Positions 17,719 to 27,757 of a stretch of 48,346 bases of DNA are shown here, piece after piece. A program made the position numbers and the translations under genes. Origin of the DNA: Pirellulales bacterium (GTDB lineage Bacteria > Planctomycetota > Planctomycetia > Pirellulales > S012-138); the NCBI GenBank assembly GCA_028066245.1, contig JALCBR010000028.1, positions 1 through 48,346 on the forward strand, in the 5' to 3' direction. The notes below the pieces were generated by a model, which saw only the letters and a program-made list of their open reading frames with translations, ran no database searches and was not told the DNA's origin. The stretch's first letter is position 1. The number at the start of each line of letters is the position of its first letter.

Positions 17719-19488
17719 ATGCAGCACGGTTCAGACCACGCCGCCCCGAGTGAAATCGAATCCCCCGCGCAGGAAACATCGCACGGTGGAACGCGGGTGG
17801 AATTGCGAAATCTGACCGTGAAGATTGGCAACACGACGCTGCTCCAAGATGTGAACGCGGTTTTCGTGCCGGGAAAGATCACGCTTATCGTTGGGCCCAG
17901 CGGCGCCGGTAAGTCTGTCCTTTTGCGCGTATTGGCGGGGCTGATCGGTGACCAAAGTCCGATCACTGCCAATGGCGTCCTGCAATTCGGCGGTGAGAAT
18001 CTCCTACGCAGCCGCAGAGCCCGTCCAGTCGGAGTTGTGTTTCAAAGCTTCGCACTGTTTGACGAACTTTCGTCTCTGGAAAACGTCCAGTTTGCCGCTG
18101 CCCATCGCGAAAATCAGCAAATTCCCCACGACGAGTCAATTGAGCCGGAGAAGCTATTGGACGAGCTACGCGTGCCACGCGGTGTGCGAATCGCTCAGCT
18201 CTCCGGCGGTCAGCGACAACGTCTGGCGATTGCGCGGACGCTCTCTTTTAACCCGGCTGTTGTCCTCTATGACGAACCGACGTCTGGTTTGGATGCCGCC
18301 ACAGCCGCGCAAGTTGCGGAGTTGATCTGTTCAACGCACGCAACACATCCGCGAACATCGGTGATCGTCACGCATGATTATGAATCATTGTCGACAATCG
18401 CTGACACGATTTACTTGCTTGATCCCGCCAGTCGATCATTGGAGTTGATTGATCCCACAGATTGGCCGCGCTTGCGCGAACTGCTGCACCCTGTGCGCAC
18501 AATTGCGGAAGAAACGGACAACGTTGCGGACATTGGAGAGTCTGGCAAGGCCAAGCCGCCACCGGACGGGGACTCTACCGAAGAATCGGCAGCAGCCGGC
18601 GATGATTCGTCAAGCGAAACGGAAAACCACAGTCCATCTCCACAGCCTGTCGTTCGTAGGTTCTTTTCGGATACCGTCAAGCGCATCGCGACGCGAACAG
18701 GCGATTTCTTCGCCGTCACTGCCACTGCCGCGGAAGCAGTCTTGCGGCTGCCCGTTTCCTTGCTTCCGCTGTGGAAAAACGCCCGCTGGGGAGCACGCTA
18801 CTTCTTGCACTACCTGCGGTTGGTTGCTGATCCGTCCGCCTGGCTGTACATCGCGATCTCTGGATTGATCATTGGCTTTGTCGGGACATATTTCACGTAC
18901 AAGTTCCTGCCGTATCGTCCGATTACAGAACCGATCCTCAGTGAGAACTTGCTTGCTTCACTGGGTTTTGCGTTGTACCGGATCTTGGTTCCCGTGCTGG
19001 CCACCATTTTGATCGCGGCGCGGTGCGGTGCTGCGGTATCCTCGGACATTGGCGGCAAGGTCTATGGTCAGCAGTTTGATGCGCTGCGAAGTTTTGGTGT
19101 TTCGCCACCACGATACCTCCTCACGGGAACGCTGTGGGCGTTTCTGCTGGGTGGCCCGTTGTTGGTTGGCATCAGCTATGCCGTGGCACAGTTGACAAGC
19201 TTGATTGTATTCACGGCTACAAAGCCGGAGGTTGGACCGCAATTTTGGCGCACCTATTTTCACGCCAGTCTGCATGTTCCAGGGCAATGGTTCTACGCAG
19301 GAACAGCCTGGCTGGCAGCCAAGGTGTTCCTCTGTAGCATCGGCATCGGGATGATCGCGTATTATCGTGGAGCGATGCCCAAGTATTCCACGCGCGACGT
19401 GAGTCGCGGCGTCACCTCCACCATCCTTTGGGCGACGTTGTTTGTCCTAACCGTCCACTTTGCGTTTGCGTTCTTCGAATTCGAGTGA
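17719..19488 (+). CDS. Fused ATPase-permease of an Mla-type lipid ABC transporter
   Basis: The 589-residue protein joins two subunits that are normally separate. Residues ~25-250 are an ABC ATPase of MlaF type: Walker A GPSGAGKS (59-66), LSGGQ signature (161-165), Walker B VVLYDEPTSGLD (~181-192) and H-loop VTHD. A disordered, acidic Ser/Glu/Pro linker (~285-325) follows, then an MlaE/permease domain with about five membrane segments and the cytoplasmic coupling stretch QQFDALRSFGVSPPRYLL, equivalent to the EQIDAL...GVxPxRYL motif of MlaE. MlaFE moves phospholipids between inner and outer membranes. The MlaD (MCE) partner is not in this neighbourhood. The start at 17719 is the first ATG close to the conserved part; a longer start at 17638 is less likely. 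Confidence 0.92.
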   Translation: MQHGSDHAAPSEIESPAQETSHGGTRVELRNLTVKIGNTTLLQDVNAVFVPGKITLIVGPSGAGKSVLLRVLAGLIGDQSPITANGVLQFGGENLLRSRRARPVGVVFQSFALFDELSSLENVQFAAAHRENQQIPHDESIEPEKLLDELRVPRGVRIAQLSGGQRQRLAIARTLSFNPAVVLYDEPTSGLDAATAAQVAELICSTHATHPRTSVIVTHDYESLSTIADTIYLLDPASRSLELIDPTDWPRLRELLHPVRTIAEETDNVADIGESGKAKPPPDGDSTEESAAAGDDSSSETENHSPSPQPVVRRFFSDTVKRIATRTGDFFAVTATAAEAVLRLPVSLLPLWKNARWGARYFLHYLRLVADPSAWLYIAISGLIIGFVGTYFTYKFLPYRPITEPILSENLLASLGFALYRILVPVLATILIAARCGAAVSSDIGGKVYGQQFDALRSFGVSPPRYLLTGTLWAFLLGGPLLVGISYAVAQLTSLIVFTATKPEVGPQFWRTYFHASLHVPGQWFYAGTAWLAAKVFLCSIGIGMIAYYRGAMPKYSTRDVSRGVTSTILWATLFVLTVHFAFAFFEFE

Positions 19489-19641
19489 CACAACGCAGCG
19501 CATTGCCGGAACGTTAAGGTTCAGCGCAGGAGATTGCTCTCCGATACCGTGCCAAGGTCCTTTTTGACGCTCGACAACGGCGGGGAAATGAAACGAAGCG
19601 GTTTCCAGAGGTTTACGGGCATTGCGCTCGACCTGTCTTTG

Positions 19642-19668
19642 TTGACGGTTCCACACGTACTGTACAAT
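19642..19668 (+). promoter_or_regulatory. Possible promoter of the TfoX-C-like gene
   Basis: TTGACG and TACAAT are separated by 15 bases (or TTGTTG and TACAAT by 18). The predicted transcript start would be about 25 bases before the ATG at 19700. The spacing is slightly off ideal, so confidence is moderate. Confidence 0.4.
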
Positions 19669-19699
19669 GCCCAATTATTCGGTATCTGGAGGCCGTCCG

Positions 19700-19963
19700 A
19701 TGGACCTGACTGAACTACCAAACATTGGTGCTACAGTTGCGAATCGTCTACGAGGAATCGGAATCGATTCCCTCGACGATCTCAAGAGAGTTGGTGCGGT
19801 GCAGGCGTATGCAATGATGAAAGAGCAAAACGAGGGCAAGACCCTGCCCGTATGCTATTACCTCTATTCGTTGCAGGGCGCAATAACCGGTGTGCACTGG
19901 GATGCTCTGGGGCAAGAAACTAAGGATGAGTTGCGACGGAAAGCTGAGTCACTAGCGGAGTAG
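19700..19963 (+). CDS. TfoX C-terminal-domain-like protein
   Basis: This 87-residue protein consists of the helix-hairpin-helix-like module found at the C-terminus of TfoX/Sxy (LPNIGATVANRLRGIGIDSLDDLKRVGA, then helices ending in WDALGQETKDELRR). TfoX-C modules occur alone in many bacteria as small proteins, sometimes annotated as competence-related; the role here is unknown. The start is set by TGGAGG 8 bases before the ATG. It stands alone between the Mla-like gene and a convergent acetyltransferase gene. Confidence 0.88.
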   Translation: MDLTELPNIGATVANRLRGIGIDSLDDLKRVGAVQAYAMMKEQNEGKTLPVCYYLYSLQGAITGVHWDALGQETKDELRRKAESLAE

Positions 19964-20234
19964 ATGGTGGTTCATCCGGTGAACGACACTAACGCGAACA
20001 CTCAACCGTGCGGGCATGATGGGATCCAGGGATTGGTTCACCGGCACTCGTGTGTTCGAGTCCTGGCAAAGGCATCTTTTCAACGGCGATGGCTTCAAAT
20101 CGTGACTGTGCCGGTCCACTCCGCGCGCGATGGCGATAATGGTGTTCTTGTGCTCAGGATGTTGGACCAAGCGAAGTCTTGAATCGTGACAAGCCTCCAG
20201 TGAGCACTGGTAGAGCGAGAGCCATCCCGGTGCT

Positions 20235-20798
20235 CTATTCGCCGCTCCAATCTTCTCGCAGGATTGCCATCAGGTGGATGTCGACTAATTCACCGTTCAT
20301 CAACGCGCTTTGCCGTAGGGTGCCTTCTTGGATAAAGCCGACCTTCTCGTAAGATCGTCGGCCGCGCGGATTGCCAGCATTCACGCGAAGCGTGACGCGG
20401 TTCAAGTTCAAATCGCGAAATGCGTATCGCACCATCGACTTGGTCACTTCGGTGCCAAGCCCTTGATTCCAGTCTTTGGAATCGCCAATCAAGATGCCGT
20501 ACTCGCAAAACCGGGCGATCCAATTGATGCCAAATACGCCTGTCGACCCGATCGGCTCTTCTTCACCATGACGCCCGAAGAGCATGCACACGCCGCTGGG
20601 AGTAGGGCCGGTCGGCTTGACCAGCACCGTTTGCAGCCATTCCTTTTCGACGATCTCGCCATAGGGAAACACTCGCGAATCCAAAAAGCTACGGACCTCT
20701 GGGTTGTTTACCCAGCGCGTGAGCAACGGAACGTCCCGCTCTTCCGGAGCTCGATACCATAACTGCTCGCTACGAAGAAAGATCGTCTGGGCGGTCAC
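20235..20798 (-). CDS. GNAT N-acetyltransferase, RimJ/RimL type
   Basis: The 187-residue protein has a GNAT fold pattern: LWYRAPEERDVPLLTRWVNNPEV at the N-terminus, the acetyl-CoA loop around residues ~105-120 (GDSKDWNQGLGTEVTKSMVRYAF), and NAGNPRGRRSYEKVGFIQEG near the C-terminus, typical of RimJ/RimL-like enzymes and SpeG-type acetyltransferases. The start is a GTG with AAGGAG 6 bases upstream. The gene lies 245 bases downstream of the small-ORF unit and its terminator on the same strand, so that unit could in principle act as its leader. Confidence 0.9.
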   Translation of the reverse strand: MTAQTIFLRSEQLWYRAPEERDVPLLTRWVNNPEVRSFLDSRVFPYGEIVEKEWLQTVLVKPTGPTPSGVCMLFGRHGEEEPIGSTGVFGINWIARFCEYGILIGDSKDWNQGLGTEVTKSMVRYAFRDLNLNRVTLRVNAGNPRGRRSYEKVGFIQEGTLRQSALMNGELVDIHLMAILREDWSGE

Positions 20799-21034
20799 GC
20801 CAGGCTCCTTGAGGGAAGTTACATCACTTACACATTGACAGTTTGACGGACGCGCCTCGTCGGTTGATGCCTATTTCATGAGCACCACAGAGCAAATATG
20901 GTTCGGCGCAATCTTCTGTTTGTTGTGACTGTTGTGGCAGGTTCAAAGTGAGAAAGTGAGTTTGTGTGGCACACTGGCTCGTCATGTCCGAATTGCGAAG
21001 TTGGAATCACGCAATGAGTGATTCAGGATGATCC
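20799..21034. other. Intergenic region between acetyltransferase gene and terminator
   Basis: No gene recognised. The AAGGAG ribosome site of the acetyltransferase lies at its left end. TTGACA occurs at 20833-20838 on the plus strand but no matching -10 sequence is found at a proper distance. Confidence 0.35.
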
Positions 21035-21075
21035 AAATAAACGAGCCCCGGTCCCAAAAGCGGAAACCGGGGCTC
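21035..21075 (-). terminator. Strong hairpin terminator or attenuator
   Basis: A perfect 10-bp stem (GAGCCCCGGT 21043-21052, ACCGGGGCTC 21066-21075) with a 13-base loop is followed on the minus strand by GTTTATTTGG. It lies after the two small minus-strand ORFs and before the acetyltransferase gene at 20798. It may end the small-ORF transcript or act as an attenuator. Confidence 0.65.
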
Positions 21076-21114
21076 TGATACTCGTTCGGGATCATACGGT
21101 GATCCTTCCGAGAT

Positions 21115-21160
21115 GGTGGCTGTCAATTGACAGCCCGCCGGCTGTTTACGGGCAGCCACC
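21115..21160 (-). promoter_or_regulatory. Set of mutually exclusive hairpins overlapping the micro-ORF stop
   Basis: Three pairings compete. GGTGGCTG/CAGCCACC (8 bp, 21115-21122 with 21153-21160) closes the whole segment. The 18-base palindrome GGCTGTCAATTGACAGCC fills 21118-21135. CAGCC/GGCTG with a 4-base loop occupies 21131-21144. The 14-codon ORF ends inside this segment (TAA at 21146-21148), so a ribosome pausing on it would change which pairing forms. The pairings are seen in sequence; the regulatory role is inferred. Confidence 0.45.
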
Positions 21161-21190
21161 TCGTTGATTGCAACAACAACCAGATGTCAC
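21146..21190 (-). CDS. Cys-rich 14-residue micro-ORF (possible leader peptide)
   Basis: GTG start, 14 residues, TAA stop; product MTSGCCCNQRGGCP, with three adjacent Cys codons and a fourth Cys. The start is preceded, 7 bases after GGAGG, by the extended Shine-Dalgarno AAAGGAGGTGATCC (21192-21205 complement), which is fully complementary to the 3' end of bacterial 16S rRNA. The GTGA overlap with the stop of the upstream 60-codon ORF indicates translational coupling. A Cys-codon run followed by alternative hairpins and a terminator is the layout of a cysteine-sensing leader peptide; a metal-binding or signalling micropeptide is the alternative. No known family recognised. Confidence 0.5.
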   Translation of the reverse strand: MTSGCCCNQRGGCP

Positions 21191-21369
21191 AGGATCACCT
21201 CCTTTCCAACTAGAACCCGCCAATGCCGCCGGGATTGTCGCCGATGGCAGTTGGCCGCTAGTCCGTCGCGACTGCGTCCGTCACGACCCACTACCTCAAT
21301 GGTGTGGTCTCCCCAGTTTGAAGGCAAGAGAAATCCGCACACCCACGGACGCGACGCGAAGCATTTCAA
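21187..21369 (-). CDS. Small basic protein, 60 residues, unknown
   Basis: TTG start with AAAGGAG 7 bases upstream (21377-21383 complement). The product is 60 residues, soluble and basic in its second half (GRDGRSRDGLAANCHRRQSR), with three Cys residues and no obvious domain. Its stop overlaps the GTG of the Cys-rich micro-ORF as GTGA. The repeated arrangement of ribosome site and 7-base spacing in both ORFs argues that the pair is translated, although I cannot name a family. It could also be the coding part of a regulatory leader. Confidence 0.45.
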   Translation of the reverse strand: MKCFASRPWVCGFLLPSNWGDHTIEVVGRDGRSRDGLAANCHRRQSRRHWRVLVGKEVIL

Positions 21370-21383
21370 GCCGCAACTCCTTT

Positions 21384-21670
21384 CAAATAAGTGATTTGTA
21401 GCTCAAGCAATCTTTCAGGCCTCCATTGTCTGAAGCTGTCATTTCCGCGCGCGAAACTTCGCCAGACAGGCGTCACGTACGTTTCCGCACATGCCAATGT
21501 TGACGTTCCGTCGGTCTGGGTGGGATTCAACGATTTCTGATCCCCTGGTGCGTTGGGCTGCGGCTGAGCGTTCCGCGTGGCACAACTGGTACGTCTTCAG
21601 ATGACGGATATGCTCAATTGGACTGTACAGCCAGTGCATGTTTCTGCTTGAACCTGACAACGACTCACTG
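21384..21670. other. Intergenic region upstream of mnmE
   Basis: Divergent spacer between the minus-strand small ORFs and mnmE. It should contain promoters in both directions; none stands out clearly. The mnmE frame is open to an ATG at 21638. Confidence 0.35.
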
Positions 21671-23083
21671 ATGGATTTTTCTCTGGACGACACGATCGTA
21701 GCCATTGCTTCACCGCCGGGAGGTGGTGTGCGGGGAATCGTGCGTTTGTCGGGACTTGGGACGGTCTTATCTGTCGAGACGTTTTTTACGCCTGAGGTTC
21801 CGGAGGGGAAAACGGGCAAAGGCTCCGCACTTCCCCGGACGACACACGGCCAATTGCGGCTGCCGCAATTTTCGTCACCTGTTCCCTGTACGCTCTACCT
21901 GTGGCCGACGAACCGTAGCTTTACTCGCCAGCCGTCCGCGGAACTGCACACTGTTGGTTCGTCTCCGTTGTTGGACGGAATCGTCCGCGCGTTGTGCGAG
22001 CACGGCGCACGGTTGGCGCGGCCGGGCGAATTCACGCTTCGCGCGTTTCTTTCCGGCCGCCTGGACCTGGCCCAATCAGAGGCCGTGCTGAGCGTTATCG
22101 AAGCTGAGGATGAGCGAGAACTGGGGATGGCGCTCAGGCTGGCTGCCGGCGGACTGAGTGGCCGCATTCAGTCACATCACGAGGCATTGTTGGAACTTCT
22201 GGCACAGCTTGAAGCCGGGTTGGACTTCGTGGATGAGGATATCGAGTTTATTTCAGCCGATGAAACCGCGCAGATGTTGGAGTCCACAGCAGCTTCCGTG
22301 GTGGAGACCTTGGAAGAAATGTCTCAACGCAAGGTGATGGATGATCGCGTGCGCGTGGTCATTGTTGGCGCACCAAACGCAGGCAAAAGCAGCCTACTCA
22401 ATGCCATCGCAGGGCGGGAAGCGGCCATCGTCTCTAACCAAGCTGGCACGACACGCGATTACCTGGAAGTTGAAGTCACGTTGGCGCGAGTTTCGTTGCG
22501 GTTGATTGACACGGCGGGAGTCATGCCTGATGACGAGATAGCCACCAATGGCACTGCCCCCACACTCAACGAAGCCGCACAGCGGCAAACTGCTGCCGCG
22601 GTTTCACGTGCCGATGTTGTCCTTTGTTGTCGCGAAGCGAATACAAACTCAGCAATGCTGGAAGGGTTGCCTGATCAGGCGACCGTGATCAACGTCGTGA
22701 CCAAGTCTGATCAAGTGAAAGCCGGCGACAAGTTTGACCCCAACGAGTTCTCGGACAGCCGTTCAACAGACGTGATCCTCACGAGCACAAAGACCGGCGA
22801 AGGCATTCAAGCACTTTCGGCCGAAATTGCCGTAGCGGCGGCCGGGTTCGCCCGTTCTGAATCGCGGATGATGACTGCGTCCCTGCGGCGTTGTCATGAT
22901 GCACTGGCACGCGGACTAGAAACGATCAAGTCTGCCCAGAGCCATGTTCGTCCAAAGTTGCGTGAAGAACTGCTGGCGGCGGATATCCGTGGGGCTTTGG
23001 AGCAACTCGGCCAAGTCACCGGAGCGTTCTATACGGATGAGCTGCTGGACCGCATCTTCAGCCGGTTCTGTATCGGCAAGTGA
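21671..23083 (+). CDS. mnmE: tRNA modification GTPase MnmE
   Basis: MnmE works with MnmG to modify the wobble uridine (mnm5/cmnm5 U34) of several tRNAs. The 470-residue protein has the N-terminal tetrahydrofolate-binding domain (starting DDTIVAIASPPGGGVRGIVRLSG), a helical domain, and an inserted G domain with P-loop GAPNAGKS (~233-240), GTTRD (~259-263), DTAG and TKSD. It ends in the essential FCIGK, whose Cys is part of the active site. The ATG at 21671 gives the usual short N-terminus; an ATG 33 bases earlier is possible. MnmG is not nearby. Confidence 0.97.
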   Translation: MDFSLDDTIVAIASPPGGGVRGIVRLSGLGTVLSVETFFTPEVPEGKTGKGSALPRTTHGQLRLPQFSSPVPCTLYLWPTNRSFTRQPSAELHTVGSSPLLDGIVRALCEHGARLARPGEFTLRAFLSGRLDLAQSEAVLSVIEAEDERELGMALRLAAGGLSGRIQSHHEALLELLAQLEAGLDFVDEDIEFISADETAQMLESTAASVVETLEEMSQRKVMDDRVRVVIVGAPNAGKSSLLNAIAGREAAIVSNQAGTTRDYLEVEVTLARVSLRLIDTAGVMPDDEIATNGTAPTLNEAAQRQTAAAVSRADVVLCCREANTNSAMLEGLPDQATVINVVTKSDQVKAGDKFDPNEFSDSRSTDVILTSTKTGEGIQALSAEIAVAAAGFARSESRMMTASLRRCHDALARGLETIKSAQSHVRPKLREELLAADIRGALEQLGQVTGAFYTDELLDRIFSRFCIGK

Positions 23084-23400
23084 TAGCAGCACTGTCAATT
23101 GGGAAGCCGCCGGAAGATCTGATCTTCAATCAACTTTCCGTCGTAAGCGAGCCCCGAGCTTTCGTTGCCAGTTCACTTTCCAGGTGAGGTATTTTGCCCA
23201 GGCGCAATTAGATTCCTATTTACCCCGTTTGACCCAACGAATACGCTTTCTAATGATATATGTGTCCAGTCTTGGTCGCGTCAGATAAGCAAAAACGCGG
23301 CCTTGACTCTGACCCAAACATCAAGATCCTGCGTAGCTTCTTGAGCTGCGATATTTGACCATCGCGCTGTTCGCGCCTTCTCCCTTGCCGGAGCTTTGCT
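23084..23400. other. Intergenic region upstream of the TPR gene
   Basis: About 317 bases without a gene. It begins with a TGTCAATTG motif just after the mnmE stop. A TTGACC at 23229-23234 followed by an AT-rich TAATGATATATG stretch could be a promoter for the TPR gene, with imperfect -10 spacing. Confidence 0.35.
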
Positions 23401-24966
23401 ATGCATTGCGAATTCTCACGCGTAGTCGCCACGCTGTTCCTGAGTTTCACTTGCGGGCTTTCACTGCCGGCAAACCTGATCGCGCAGGACAAGCAAGACC
23501 AAGAAAAAGGCGAAGCGGCACTCCAGAAGGCGACCGAAGCCAAGCTCTCGGCGCAATCGCTCACAGACCTTGGCGAGGTTGTCAAGCACTGCGAAGAAGC
23601 GCTCAAAGCCGGACTACGTGATGATGACAAGGAGTTCTGCGAGAGTTTGCTCTCCAGCACATTGCTGGAGCGGGCTCGTGGCATTAGTCAAGCGATTTTG
23701 GCGTCCATCCCACAAAGCCAAGACCAGATGCAGCGTATGGCGCAGTTGCGAGAAATCGCCATCAACGATCTCAAGCGGAGCATCGAGCTGGACGCCAATC
23801 TGGCGGAATCGCATTACCGCTTGGGTCGCCTGTATGCAATGACACAGGGCGATTTAGAGAACGCCAAGAAGGAACTGGATAAAGCGCTGGAGATGGAGTT
23901 CGACGATCCAGCAATGAAAGCCCAAGCTTTCATCGCTCGAGCGGCTGTGGCTGATGACGCGGAACAGAAACAAAAAGATTACGACGCCGCGGTGAAAATC
24001 TTGCCCAACAATGCGCAAGTACTTTCGCTAAGGGCACAACACTACCTGGATGAAGGCAACTACGAAAAAGCGTTGGCCGATGCGGACGCGGCCGTTGAAC
24101 AAGAGGGGGCCGCTCCAGCCGTTCACGAGGTCCGTGGCCGCGCGCTGGTGAACTTGAATCGCTTGGAAGAAGCCGTCAAAGCGTACACCACAGCGATTGA
24201 AATGCAGCCTGCCGCTCCCTTGGCGCTGCTGCAACGGGCGAACATTTACATCATGCTACAGCAAGGCGAGAAGGCCATTGACGATATTAATCGTACGATG
24301 GGCTTTGTCGGACCTAGTCCACAAGTCCTGGCGATGCGGGCCACCGCGTACTTGCAAACTGAAAACAAAGAAAAGGCCCTCGAAGACATTCGCCAGGCGA
24401 TGAACCGGATTGAAAACCCCGGCCAAGGGGATGCCACCACGTTCTTGCGACTTGGGCTCTTGTTGGCTTCTGCCGGTCAGAACAGCGAAGCGATCGAGGT
24501 TTTTAACAAAGTGTTGGAGGCGGACGCCAACAATGTGATGGCGATCGAAGCTCGTGCGGATACGTACCTGAACGTTGGGGATCATAAGTCCGCGATCCCT
24601 GATTACAACCGCGCACTCTCGCTAGACCCTGAGAGCGACCACGTGCTGAACAACTTGGCTTGGGTTCTCTCGACCAGCCCTGATGATGAACTGAGAGACG
24701 GCAAGCGAGCGATCGAATTGGCCACCAAAGCGGCCGAACTCACCGAATTCAAGGAAGCCCATATCCTCAGCACATTAGCTGCCGGCTATGCAGAAGTTGG
24801 GGAGTTCGAGAAAGCCAAGGAATGGTCAGCCAAGGCTGTCGAAAAAGCTGAAGACGACGAGACCCGAGCAAACCTTCAGGCTGAGTTGGACAGCTATGAA
24901 AAGGGTAAGCCGTGGCGGGAACGCCAGGGGGAAGATCGGGCCACCGTGAATGGTGGCAGTGGTTAG
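23401..24966 (+). CDS. Exported tetratricopeptide-repeat protein
   Basis: The 521-residue protein has a signal peptide (hydrophobic stretch at residues ~8-27, cut near IAQ) and then a series of about ten helical TPR units. Typical repeats are AESHYRLGRLYAMTQGDLENA, AQHYLDEGNYEKALADADAAV, GRALVNLNRLEEAVKAYTTAIEM, ARADTYLNVGDHKSAIPDYNRAL and LAAGYAEVGEFEKAKEWSAKA. TPR arrays hold protein partners together; the partner is unknown. The C-terminus is a short hydrophilic tail. The last four bases overlap the stop of the convergent lipoprotein gene (TTAG at 24963-24966). Confidence 0.92.
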   Translation: MHCEFSRVVATLFLSFTCGLSLPANLIAQDKQDQEKGEAALQKATEAKLSAQSLTDLGEVVKHCEEALKAGLRDDDKEFCESLLSSTLLERARGISQAILASIPQSQDQMQRMAQLREIAINDLKRSIELDANLAESHYRLGRLYAMTQGDLENAKKELDKALEMEFDDPAMKAQAFIARAAVADDAEQKQKDYDAAVKILPNNAQVLSLRAQHYLDEGNYEKALADADAAVEQEGAAPAVHEVRGRALVNLNRLEEAVKAYTTAIEMQPAAPLALLQRANIYIMLQQGEKAIDDINRTMGFVGPSPQVLAMRATAYLQTENKEKALEDIRQAMNRIENPGQGDATTFLRLGLLLASAGQNSEAIEVFNKVLEADANNVMAIEARADTYLNVGDHKSAIPDYNRALSLDPESDHVLNNLAWVLSTSPDDELRDGKRAIELATKAAELTEFKEAHILSTLAAGYAEVGEFEKAKEWSAKAVEKAEDDETRANLQAELDSYEKGKPWRERQGEDRATVNGGSG

Positions 24967-25595
24967 TCATCAAGCGCCGGCTTGGTGAGTACGATCTCAA
25001 CCACGATTTGGTCCACCACGTCTCGGGCTATCGCGCCTGAATGACCGGGCGCACTGGAATCAGAGTTGGGTGCAGCGATTTCTGATTGCTCGCGAAAGCG
25101 AATATCTTTGATTGCTGCATTGAAGTTCATGGCCCCAACTACAGGGCGTTCGCCCTCGAAAACGATTACCAGCTTTCCGTGACCGTCCGCAAAATCAATT
25201 TCCTTGCCAACCGGCAACCGCTCTGGTTCCTCGCCTGAGACGTCGAGTTCAGTGTCGAATGGCCATTGGACGACGAGCCCTTTCATACGCTTGATCTGTA
25301 GGTCGCTGGCAAACAGCGCTGCAGCTTTTCCTTCACCGCGCTCTTCTTGGGAGCGGAATTCTTTGACACGGTTGGCAAAGTAGGCGACCGTCTCCGGGAG
25401 GATCAGCAAATGGAATTGCGGGTCAGTGGCCGAAGACCACTTCGAGCGGTCAACGCCATCATCCGCGGAAGCCGTCTGATTGAACGTGTCGAACTGCCCT
25501 TGATCGGATGAATCTTCGGAGCATCCGGCCATCAAGGCAACCACGCATAGGCAATGTCTTAGGCGATTGATCATCGCTTGCTGGGTATGATCCAT
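24963..25595 (-). CDS. Lipoprotein of unknown function
   Basis: From the ATG at 25595 the product is 210 residues. It has a lipoprotein signal (MINRLRHCLCVVALMAGCSED, with LMAGC as lipobox) and a mature part of mixed alpha/beta composition that matches no family I know (VVQWPFDTELDVSGEEPERL; GKLVIVFEGERPVVGAMNF). A start at 25574 would begin directly at the signal and is equally possible; the frame is open further upstream but that part is not signal-like. The stop codon overlaps that of the convergent TPR gene by four bases. Confidence 0.72.
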   Translation of the reverse strand: MDHTQQAMINRLRHCLCVVALMAGCSEDSSDQGQFDTFNQTASADDGVDRSKWSSATDPQFHLLILPETVAYFANRVKEFRSQEERGEGKAAALFASDLQIKRMKGLVVQWPFDTELDVSGEEPERLPVGKEIDFADGHGKLVIVFEGERPVVGAMNFNAAIKDIRFREQSEIAAPNSDSSAPGHSGAIARDVVDQIVVEIVLTKPALDD

Positions 25596-25840
25596 GGGTG
25601 AGAAACTCAAGAGCATCAACCTTAGTCCCAATCGATTCTGATTCTCGCGGGAAAAGAAGTCAAATTCGCGCTGTAGGGCCCGTCCTCGTAGAAGCTGTGA
25701 CCTCGGGGAATCCATCACACTGCCTGAATCGCATCACTCGATGGTCTCCATGGCGACAGCGTAGCATGTGTGGCCAAGCTGCTCGCGCCAGAATGCAGAG
25801 CAACTTGAACCTTCTCAAAGACTGTGTACCGCGGCGCGAA

Positions 25841-25868
25841 TTGACAATCCGCTTTGGCCCGGTACGAT
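25841..25868 (+). promoter_or_regulatory. Promoter, probably of thiC, with a long leader
   Basis: Consensus TTGACA (25841-25846), a 16-base spacer, then TACGAT (25863-25868). A transcript starting near 25875 would carry about 208 untranslated bases before the thiC ATG. I looked for a TPP riboswitch in that leader and did not find its conserved core. Confidence 0.55.
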
Positions 25869-27447
<1,579 letters not shown>

Positions 27448-27757
27448 TCACCGTTCGATAGTTCAGGCTGCACGTCGTCCGCCAGGAGCCTCCAGGCGGA
27501 GTGCAGTCGCCACTCCTGCTTAGCCGTGATTCTTGGCCCCCCGGTCACTGGCAAAGGGGGGGTGGCGCGTCTTGTCAATTGATCTCGGCCCACGCGTGCG
27601 GGTTGCTCGGTAAGATAGCAAACGCTTATGTCCGCCACGGAGCCCGGCTGGGCGATTTTTGGCGAAAGGTCCAGCCAGCTAAGTCCGTCGTACCGGCGGC
27701 CAGTCTTTTGGGCCATGCATTTGAGCGGCCAGCCAATGACGGCAGAAAGTTGACGCC
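27448..27757. other. Intergenic region between thiC and the glycosyltransferase cluster
   Basis: About 310 bases. It includes a TGTCAATTG motif at 27573-27581 and a G-run (27555-27562), but no gene, terminator or clear promoter. A 134-codon minus-strand frame crosses the region but is not protein-like. Confidence 0.4.

Noticed and set aside
20017-20075. tRNA-like T-loop (GTGTTCGAGTCC)
   Set aside because: The T-stem does not pair and no acceptor, D or anticodon arm could be built around it.
21192-21205. Sequence GGATCACCTCCTTT identical to the 3' end of 16S rRNA
   Set aside because: No other 16S rRNA sequence surrounds it. It is better explained as the complement of an extended Shine-Dalgarno sequence for the minus-strand micro-ORF.
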